A program made the translations under genes and the position numbers. From MED660 sp002691025 (GTDB lineage: Bacteria; Myxococcota_A; UBA9160; UBA4427), in the NCBI GenBank assembly GCA_002170485.2, contig NHDZ02000022.1, forward strand, positions 1 to 19,364: a DNA stretch of 19,364 nucleotides, read 5' to 3'. The notes beneath the pieces were generated by a model, which made no database searches, had not been told where the DNA came from, and saw nothing but the letters and a program-made list of their open reading frames with translations. Positions 14,125-19,364 of this stretch are shown here, one piece after another (the stretch's first letter is position 1; each line of letters opens with the position of its first letter).

Positions 14125-15756
14125 TCAATGGGCCATGACGCGGCTCGAGTCCCTGGCCAGTCGCTGGAAGGTGGCCGATAGCTCGTTCAAGTCGTAGGGC
14201 TTGGCCAGGGTCGGGATGCTAGGACTGGCCTCAAGCTCCTTTTTTGACTGCCTGACGTGATCGTATCCGGTTGCGAGCTGGATCTTGATGCTCGGGTACA
14301 GCCGGGACACTTCCAGGGCCAGGGCCTGTCCGTCAAGGTCTCCGGGCATGACGATGTCACTGAACAGGATGTCGATCTCTCCGTTTATCGATTCCAGAAT
14401 TTCGAGAGCGGTTTCCGCGTTGCACGCTTCGCTGACCTTGAAGCCTTCTCTTTGAAGCCAGCGCGCGGCGACCTGTCGGATTCGGGGTTCATCATCGACA
14501 ATGAGTACGGAAATGGCCCGGGGATCCCGTTCCTGATTTGTTGTCCCGTTGTCGTTTTTCCCATCCAGGAAAGTGCTTTCGCACATCGCGCTCTCGTCGC
14601 CTCCGATCGGTAGAATCAGTTCTACGGAGGTTCCATGCCCCTCCTTGCTGCGGATCTTCATGCCGCCCCCGGACTGTTTGGCGAAGCCGGCCACAGAACT
14701 CAAACCGAGACCGGATCCCTGGCCGGCGGCCTTGGTGGTAAAAAAAGGCTCCTGGATTTTTTCAAGTATGTCCTCCGGGACGCCGGGCCCATTGTCTGAA
14801 ATCAGGAGTGAGATGAAGTCTCGTTTGGTGGAGGATTCGATCTGGAAATCCTCGATTTCATTCGGGGTCAGTGTCCTGGATCTGCACTGGATGACGATAT
14901 GGCCGTTGCCCTCGAGCGCATCGCGTGCGTTGATGCAGAGGTTCAGCAAGGCGGTTTCCAGCTGGGGGCGATCCACAAAGAGGGTCCGGGCGCCGGGCTC
15001 GATGGATAGATCGAGTGTGATGGACTCTCCCAGGATACGTGTGAGGGCGCGCTGGAATTCATTCAGGACTGGGAACACGTCTACGTTCTGAGGGAGCAGG
15101 CGCTGCCTGCGTGAGAAGGCAAGCAGGCTCCGGACCAATTCTGAGCCGTCTTGCGCCGCCTTCAGCGCATCTTCGATGATTTCCTTTTCATCGGCGGTTC
15201 GGGTCTCAATCAAGGACAGATTGCCCATGATGATGGTGAGCAGGTTGTTGAAATCGTGGGCGATTCCTCCGGTAAGTCCACCCAGGGCTTCCAGCTTGAC
15301 GCGCTGTCGTAGCTGGGACTCCTGCTCCAGTCTTTGGGTGATGTCCTGCCCGATGCCGATGACGCCTTCGATGGAGTCATCTTGGGATCGCCTCGCCGTG
15401 GCATTCAAGAGGATATGGATCTGCTCCCCATGCCTGGTGACCAACGGAATCTCGTAGTTGGCCGTGTCCTCGCCCTTTAGAGCGTTCTCGAGCACACGCC
15501 TGACAGAGGACCTCGAATCTTCGGCAATAAAGTGGTCGACGAGATTCTCGCCGAGCACTTCGTATTTGGGGTATCCGGTCAGACGAGCGGCCGTCTGATT
15601 CCATTCATTGATCATGCCGTCGGCATCGATTCCGATAATGGGTGCGTTGGCTGTATCGATGAGTCGCACCAGATCCTGGGCCGAGTGTTGCTGCTTGGCT
15701 CGGGCCGAAGCCAGGGCCGATGCGTGGTATTGCATATTGAAGACTGTTTGAATCAC
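14125..15756 (-). CDS. Hybrid PAS histidine kinase with receiver domain
   Basis: A 543-residue cytosolic sensor kinase with no membrane segment. A PAS domain spans about residues 28-140 (IIGIDADGMINEWNQ, GYPKYEVLGENLVDHF, GVIGIGQDITQR). The dimerisation/phospho-acceptor domain has His 167 in GGIAHDFNNLL. The ATPase domain has the N-box NARDAL (Asn 276), DNGPGVP (321-327), PFFTTK and GSGLGLS (347-353). A C-terminal receiver follows (about 415-530) with the acidic pair D421/D422, phospho-acceptor Asp 467 in FSDIVMPG and Lys 519. The domain order and H-box match PAS-HisKA-REC kinases, where the receiver can act as a phosphate sink or modulator. No output domain and no cognate regulator lie next to it. 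GTG at 15756 is chosen, with AGGGGG upstream; ATG at 15735 is an alternative. Confidence 0.92.
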   Translation of the reverse strand: MIQTVFNMQYHASALASARAKQQHSAQDLVRLIDTANAPIIGIDADGMINEWNQTAARLTGYPKYEVLGENLVDHFIAEDSRSSVRRVLENALKGEDTANYEIPLVTRHGEQIHILLNATARRSQDDSIEGVIGIGQDITQRLEQESQLRQRVKLEALGGLTGGIAHDFNNLLTIIMGNLSLIETRTADEKEIIEDALKAAQDGSELVRSLLAFSRRQRLLPQNVDVFPVLNEFQRALTRILGESITLDLSIEPGARTLFVDRPQLETALLNLCINARDALEGNGHIVIQCRSRTLTPNEIEDFQIESSTKRDFISLLISDNGPGVPEDILEKIQEPFFTTKAAGQGSGLGLSSVAGFAKQSGGGMKIRSKEGHGTSVELILPIGGDESAMCESTFLDGKNDNGTTNQERDPRAISVLIVDDEPRIRQVAARWLQREGFKVSEACNAETALEILESINGEIDILFSDIVMPGDLDGQALALEVSRLYPSIKIQLATGYDHVRQSKKELEASPSIPTLAKPYDLNELSATFQRLARDSSRVMAH

Positions 15757-15824
15757 GACTTTCCCCCTACTGGAACTGCTCTTGTCTCCCGGTTGGCTCG
15801 ACGCAGCCTACCTGCCGGGGGGAA

Positions 15825-15841
15825 TAGCAAGTAGCGTGCCG
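15825..15841 (-). promoter_or_regulatory. Sigma-54 (RpoN) promoter facing the hybrid kinase
   Basis: On the minus strand the bases read CGGCACGCTACTTGCTA. The sigma-54 consensus is TGGCACG-N4-TTGCW; only the first T differs. The GG (15840-15839) and GC (15828-15827) are exactly ten bases apart, as required for the -24/-12 elements. Transcription would start near 15815, about 60 bases before the kinase GTG. An AAA+ enhancer-binding activator would be needed; none is encoded in the window. Confidence 0.72.
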
Positions 15842-15859
15842 TTTCTCGGTGTACTGAAA

Positions 15860-15872
15860 GGGGCTGAGCCCC
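15860..15872. repeat. Short perfect palindrome upstream of the sigma-54 promoter
   Basis: GGGGCT and AGCCCC flank a single central G. The site lies about 20 bases upstream of the -24 element on the kinase side. It may be an operator or half of an activator site, or a chance GC-rich hairpin. Enhancer-binding sites usually lie 80-150 bases upstream, so this is nearer than expected. Confidence 0.35.
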
Positions 15873-16088
15873 CATTCTGAGTCGTGGAGTGTTGTATCTC
15901 GGCCATGGGCAGGCTGATATGGGCCGCTTCGACGAGTCAGCGGCCTGGGGCGAGCGGACCCCACTGCAGCAATTACCCTGGCCGGGGGCAAAAGCCGGGA
16001 GTGTTGGATCCGAGGGCCTTTTCCTATCGTATACAGGAAATCTTCATCGTCTTGATGTTGATTCATTCCATGAACAGGAGATTTGCCG

Positions 16089-17717
16089 ATGGCCACTCGA
16101 AGTGCGTTTGAGATTCTTCACAATCCGGATCTCAACAAGGGCACCGCCTTTACGATCGAGGAGCGAGATCGCCATGGCCTTGAGGGCTTGCTCCCCCCTG
16201 TGGTGGAGACATTGGAGCAACGGATTGATCGAGCGGCCGCGCAATGTGACGCCTGCGCGAATGACCTGGCGCGGTACATCTACCTCTCGCAGCTTCAGGA
16301 CACGGACCGGACCCTCTTCTATGCGTTGATCGTCTCCGATCCCAATAAATACATGCCGCTTGTCTACACCCCCACCGTGGGTGATGCCTGCGAGGAGTTC
16401 GGTCACATCTTCCGGAACTCAAAGGGCATTTTCATCTCGCACAAACTGAAGGGGCGGATCGCGGAAGTTCTTCGGAACTGGCCCACCAAGGATGTTCGCT
16501 TCATCGTGGTGACGGACGGCTCCCGGATCCTGGGTCTGGGCGATCTCGGGGCCAACGGCATGGGGATTCCCGTTGGAAAGCTGGCGCTCTATATTGCGGC
16601 GGCCGGAGTGCCGCCCGAGTACACGCTTCCCATCACACTCGATCTGGGGACCGACAACGAGGAGCTTCGGAACGATCCTCTTTATCCGGGCCTCTCGCAG
16701 AAGCGGATCGAGGGAGATGAGTATTTCGACTTCCTGGAGGAGTTCGTTTCCGCAGTCGAAGAAGTCTTTCCCGGTTGCTGCCTTCAGTTCGAGGATTTCA
16801 ACATCAAGCATGCGGCGCCTTTGCTGGCCAAGTACCGGGACCGACTTTGCTGCTTCAACGACGATATCCAGGGCACGGCGGGGGTCGCCGCAGCGGGCCT
16901 GCTGGCGGCTTCCCACATGAAGAAGGAGAAGATCTCCGATCAGCGCGTTCTCTTCCTGGGCGGAGGGTCAGCGGGGTGCGGGATCGCCGAATTGCTCGTC
17001 ATGGCCATGGTGGAGGACGGCTTGACGGAAGCCGAGGCGCACGAGCGTGTCTGGCTCTTCGATATCGACGGACTTCTGACCGAGGATAGGAAGGATTCGC
17101 TGCTGGATTTCCAGAAGCCCTTCGCGGTGGATCAGCCAGCGTGTGATGACTTTGTCGAAGCGATCAAGCGTCTCAAGGCCACCGCGATCTACGGGGTTTC
17201 GACGGTCGGAGGGGCCTTCAACGAAAAGGTCCTCAAGGCCATGGCCGAAATCAACGAGAGGCCGGTGATCTTCCCCTATTCGAACCCCACGTCGCGAAGC
17301 GAGTGCACGGCCGAAGAGGCCTATGCGGCCACAGACGGGCGGTGCCTCTTTGCCAGCGGGACGCCTTTCCCTCCGCTTGAAGTGAAAGGCAAGACCATCG
17401 AACCCGCTCAGGGCAACAACGTCTACATCTTTCCGGCGCTCGGCCTCGCCCTCTATGCCACAAAGGCCCGGCGCGTGACGGAAGCCATGTTCCTTGTGGC
17501 CGGACGCACGCTGGCCGGGACCTTGACGCAAGAGGAGATCGACGACGGTCTGCTCTATCCCTCGCGGACCCGCATCCGGGATTGCTCGGCGAAGGTGGCC
17601 GCTCGCATTGCGGAGAAGATCTTTGATCTCGGTTTGGCGGGCGTAGAACGGCCCGATGACATCGAAGCCTTCATTGCAGAATGCACCTACATGCCCCAGT
17701 ACGAGCTGCTGGAGTAG
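16089..17717 (+). CDS. maeA: NAD-type malic enzyme
   Basis: Oxidatively decarboxylates L-malate to pyruvate and CO2 in the cytoplasm, linking the TCA cycle to pyruvate. The 542-residue length matches the large SfcA/MaeA type. Marks in order: YTPTVGDACEEFGHIFR (about 93-109), TDGSRILGLGDLGANGMGIPVGKL with the catalytic Lys near 164, LDLGTDNEELRNDPLYPG, metal ligands in EDFN (235-238) and FNDDIQGTAG (256-265), the dinucleotide loop LGGGSAGCGIAELL (about 290-303), and SNPTSRSECTAEEAY. NAD preference is assumed from family type; some relatives use NADP. ATG at 16089 has AGGAG eight bases upstream; a TTG six bases earlier in frame lacks room for a ribosome binding site. It diverges from the kinase and is probably a single transcript. 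Confidence 0.94.
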   Translation: MATRSAFEILHNPDLNKGTAFTIEERDRHGLEGLLPPVVETLEQRIDRAAAQCDACANDLARYIYLSQLQDTDRTLFYALIVSDPNKYMPLVYTPTVGDACEEFGHIFRNSKGIFISHKLKGRIAEVLRNWPTKDVRFIVVTDGSRILGLGDLGANGMGIPVGKLALYIAAAGVPPEYTLPITLDLGTDNEELRNDPLYPGLSQKRIEGDEYFDFLEEFVSAVEEVFPGCCLQFEDFNIKHAAPLLAKYRDRLCCFNDDIQGTAGVAAAGLLAASHMKKEKISDQRVLFLGGGSAGCGIAELLVMAMVEDGLTEAEAHERVWLFDIDGLLTEDRKDSLLDFQKPFAVDQPACDDFVEAIKRLKATAIYGVSTVGGAFNEKVLKAMAEINERPVIFPYSNPTSRSECTAEEAYAATDGRCLFASGTPFPPLEVKGKTIEPAQGNNVYIFPALGLALYATKARRVTEAMFLVAGRTLAGTLTQEEIDDGLLYPSRTRIRDCSAKVAARIAEKIFDLGLAGVERPDDIEAFIAECTYMPQYELLE

Positions 17718-17724
17718 GTTCCGT

Positions 17725-17758
17725 ACCGAGAGACGGCGGGTTCGCCGGGGCCTTCGGT
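17725..17758. terminator. Possible hairpin between convergent maeA and tRNA genes
   Basis: CGGCG (17734-17738) and CGCCG (17743-17747) form a five-pair stem with a GGTT loop, inside an outer ACCGA/TCGGT pair (17725-17729 and 17754-17758). It lies where the malic enzyme transcript meets the tRNA transcript. There is no T-run on either strand, so an intrinsic terminator is only possible. Confidence 0.3.
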
Positions 17759-17767
17759 GAAACGAGG

Positions 17768-17844
17768 TGGTGACCCGGGTGCGATTCGAACGCACGACCC
17801 CCAGCTTCGGAGGCTGGTGCTCTATCCAGCTGAGCTACCGGGCC
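17768..17844 (-). tRNA. tRNA-Arg(CCG)
   Basis: A 77-base cloverleaf on the minus strand. The acceptor arms GGCCCGG and CCGGGTC pair with one G-U, the D arm is GCTCAGCTGGATAGAGC, and the anticodon stem CCAGC/GCTGG holds the loop CTCCGAA with anticodon CCG (17808-17810). The T arm has GTTCGAAT, the discriminator is A, and CCA is encoded. It lies 40 bp after tRNA-Val and is probably cotranscribed with it. Confidence 0.97.
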
Positions 17845-17884
17845 ACTCAAGGCTCTGTGGATCGGCCTCGAATGCAAAATCGCG

Positions 17885-17961
17885 TGGTGGGGCGTAGTGG
17901 ACTCGAACCACCGACCTCCGCGGTGTGAGCACGGCGCTCTAACCAGCTGAGCTAACGCCCC
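17885..17961 (-). tRNA. tRNA-Val(CAC)
   Basis: A 77-base cloverleaf on the minus strand. The acceptor arms GGGGCGT and ACGCCCC pair fully, the anticodon stem CCGTG/CGCGG has one U-G pair, and the loop CTCACAC gives anticodon CAC (17925-17927), which reads GTG. The T arm is GGTGG-TTCGAGT-CCACT, the discriminator is A, and CCA is encoded. It is first in the two-tRNA transcript. Confidence 0.97.
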
Positions 17962-17973
17962 ACGCGAAGCCCT

Positions 17974-18001
17974 TTTTTAGCCCTCAGGCATTCATTCGCA
18001 A
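17974..18001 (-). promoter_or_regulatory. Possible promoter of the tRNA-Val / tRNA-Arg pair
   Basis: On the minus strand TTGCGA (18001-17996) and TAAAAA (17979-17974) are separated by 16 bases; each matches the sigma-70 consensus at four of six positions. The tRNA begins about 13 bases downstream, and the bases after the -10 are GC-rich (GGGCTTCGCG), as at stable-RNA promoters under stringent control. Confidence 0.42.
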
Positions 18002-18113
18002 GGGCTCTCCCGCGGGGCAGGCCAGAAAGTCACGATATATAGAAGGAAGGCGAGCCGCAGTCGCCGAGGAGGGGAGGGGCGCCGCGCCCGAGAGGGGCCT
18101 TGGGGGCGTCCCC

Positions 18114-19106
18114 TCAGCTCCCGATGAGGCGCCGGGCCCGGTCCGGGCCCGCGATACGGCGAACCAGGACCACCAGCAGGATGGATCCCCCGAGCCCCAC
18201 CGCGAACTGACCTCCGATCCGCACTATGTCCGGGAGAGGCATCAGCCAGGGGAGAGTCAGCTGCTGGAAGATCCGGTGAAAGAGATAGATGGCCAGGCTT
18301 GATTCCGACAAGAAGAGGATCACACGCGAGGCGGTGCGGGCCCGGGTGAGAAGCGCCACCGCCCCCACCACGCTGATCGTGTAGCCGATGCGAGCGAGTT
18401 GGTGCGGGCCGGGCAGGAGATGCCCATAGACGGCCCCGAAGAAGATCAGCCCCACGAAGGCGGCCAGGGTGAGCGCCTTTGCGTGGCGTTCCACGATCCG
18501 TCGGACCTCGGTCAGTGAAAGCGCGACCAGCCAGCCCACCAGGAAATACCCCAGCACGAAGTGATCCAAGATGTTTCGCATGCTCAGGGTCGGGCTCTTT
18601 GAAGCCAGCGTGGCGGGCCAGCCAACGCGGGCCAGCTCGCCGAGAAAACACAAAACCAGGAGCACGCCGATCGCCCAGGTGGGAATCCGCGAAAGCGGCC
18701 AGAGCAGGAGGATCAAGCAGACCATCAGAAACACGTAGTAGTAGATGGAGAGCGCGGAAGCGGTGGCGAGCAGGATCAGAGCCACCAGGAAAGTGGAGGC
18801 GGTACCCAGGGTGAGGAACACGGTGACGCTGGCGATCACGTACGGGACCAGGATGCGTTTCAGCCGCCGGCCGATCGTCTTGCCGTCGATGGGCGCCACC
18901 GAGGCATAGAGAAAGCCCGAAACGATCAAGAAGGCCGGGACATGAAAGGGCGTCCAGATCTGGGTCAGGAGGAAGTCGAGGTCGTAGACGCCTTCATTCC
19001 CCCAGCGAGAGATGCCCGAATGGGCGGCCACCACGGCGAGAATGGCGATCGCCTTGATGAAGTCGACTGCCTGCCAATGAGGCCTGGGAGCCGCCGCAGA
19101 TGTCAT
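18114..19106 (-). CDS. Acyltransferase-3 family membrane protein
   Basis: A 330-residue integral membrane protein with about ten hydrophobic segments. The opening is typical for acyltransferase 3 (OafA/NolL/WecH-like) proteins: VDFIKAIAILAVVAAHSG with a His at the end of the first helix, then FHVPAFLIVSGFLYA and GRRLKRILVPYVIASV. A late segment has the SLAIYLFHRIF pattern (usually YLxH) of the family. Members move acetyl or other acyl groups onto surface glycans, lipids or antibiotics. The acceptor here is unknown; surface polysaccharide is a reasonable guess given wecB in the window, but the genes are 10 kb apart. ATG at 19106 has no strong ribosome binding site. It stands alone between tRNA genes. 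Confidence 0.86.
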   Translation of the reverse strand: MTSAAAPRPHWQAVDFIKAIAILAVVAAHSGISRWGNEGVYDLDFLLTQIWTPFHVPAFLIVSGFLYASVAPIDGKTIGRRLKRILVPYVIASVTVFLTLGTASTFLVALILLATASALSIYYYVFLMVCLILLLWPLSRIPTWAIGVLLVLCFLGELARVGWPATLASKSPTLSMRNILDHFVLGYFLVGWLVALSLTEVRRIVERHAKALTLAAFVGLIFFGAVYGHLLPGPHQLARIGYTISVVGAVALLTRARTASRVILFLSESSLAIYLFHRIFQQLTLPWLMPLPDIVRIGGQFAVGLGGSILLVVLVRRIAGPDRARRLIGS

Positions 19107-19224
19107 GCGAGCAGTCTATCCCATAAAAGAAAGACCGCGATTCATCGAGGCCAGCCCGATCTCGGCCCGCGAGGGCTGCTCCGCGGCCGTGTGCGGCCCC
19201 ACACCCGATCTGGTAGCCTCCGGC

Positions 19225-19244
19225 CACGCATCCCCGGATGCGTG
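19225..19244. repeat. Nine-base perfect inverted repeat before tRNA-Arg(TCG)
   Basis: CACGCATCC (19225-19233) and GGATGCGTG (19236-19244) are exact reverse complements separated by CC. It lies in the 181-base spacer between the acyltransferase start and tRNA-Arg(TCG), 43 bases before the tRNA. No T-run follows on either strand. It may be a protein-binding site or a processed leader hairpin. Confidence 0.6.
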
Positions 19245-19287
19245 ACCCACGTTCGAAGGTTGGCCCATTGCAAGTTGGACCACGTGC

Positions 19288-19364
19288 GCGCCGGTAGCTC
19301 AGCTGGATAGAGCATCAGGCTTCGAACCTGAGGGTCGGGGGTTCGAATCCCTCCCGGCGTGCCA
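19288..19364 (+). tRNA. tRNA-Arg(TCG)
   Basis: A 77-base cloverleaf on the plus strand. The acceptor arms GCGCCGG and CCGGCGT pair with G1-U72, the D arm is GCTCAGCTGGATAGAGC, and the anticodon stem TCAGG/CCTGA holds the loop CTTCGAA with anticodon TCG (19322-19324). The T arm has GTTCGAAT, the discriminator is G, and CCA is encoded as the last three bases of the window. No clear promoter was found upstream. Confidence 0.96.

Larger units (their letters stand above)
15757..16088. other. Divergent intergenic, kinase / malic enzyme
   Basis: This 332-base spacer contains no supported gene; the open frames that cross it match no family. It carries a sigma-54 promoter facing the kinase (15825-15841), a perfect GGGGCT-G-AGCCCC palindrome (15860-15872), and the malic enzyme ribosome binding site AGGAG (16076-16080). 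Upstream of malic enzyme, TTGGAT (16004-16009) and TATCGT (16025-16030) or TATACA (16030-16035) are weak sigma-70-like boxes with poor spacing. Confidence 0.55.

Noticed and set aside
17806..19364. Attachment-site duplication between the two tRNA-Arg 3' ends
   Set aside because: Beyond the shared GTTCGAATC of the T arm the ends differ (GCACCCGGGTCACCA against CCTCCCGGCGTGCCA), so there is no repeated att core.

Overview
The window is about 19.4 kb of fairly GC-rich (roughly 60%) chromosomal DNA from a Gram-negative bacterium, probably from a metagenome, since it holds nine N bases. Lipobox-type lipoproteins, a secreted multihaem cytochrome, an F420-type luciferase-like oxidoreductase, a SnoaL protein, a sulfotransferase, an alkylsulfatase-like enzyme and a clear sigma-54 promoter together suggest a deltaproteobacterial, Myxococcota-like or Binatota-like lineage. 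That placement is inferred from gene content only. No phage, IS element, CRISPR array or plasmid gene was seen.

Left part (1-2940). A broken rhodanese C-terminus opens the window, followed by rplX (L24) and rpmG (L33) as a pair outside any ribosomal protein operon, and a seven-iron ferredoxin. aroE (minus) and purE (plus) then diverge from a 73-bp spacer. These are housekeeping genes.

Centre left (2983-8096, all minus). In order of transcription: wecB (UDP-GlcNAc 2-epimerase), a lipoprotein alpha/beta hydrolase 31 bp on, a 703-residue exported protein, and a family-4 uracil-DNA glycosylase. The 703-residue protein joins two thioredoxin-like domains to two tandem tetrahaem cytochrome modules and is the most unusual gene here. 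All nine N bases fall between 2958 and 5035; none breaks a reading frame.

Centre right (8315-13851). A plus-strand F420-type oxidoreductase diverges from wecB. A tight minus-strand set follows: SnoaL protein, secreted alkylsulfatase-like MBL hydrolase, and lipoprotein tyrosine phosphatase (gaps of 66 and 13 bp). Two of the three products are exported, which suggests an envelope hydrolase set. A small membrane protein (plus) and a PAPS-type sulfotransferase (minus) come next, so sulfate-ester formation and a likely sulfate-ester hydrolase lie within 4 kb of each other.

Right part (14125-19364). A PAS-kinase-receiver hybrid (minus) and an NAD-type malic enzyme (plus) diverge from a 332-bp spacer that carries a near-perfect sigma-54 promoter facing the kinase, with a short palindrome upstream. 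Then come tRNA-Val(CAC) and tRNA-Arg(CCG) on the minus strand, an acyltransferase-3 membrane protein (minus), and tRNA-Arg(TCG) on the plus strand, whose encoded CCA is the last base of the window.
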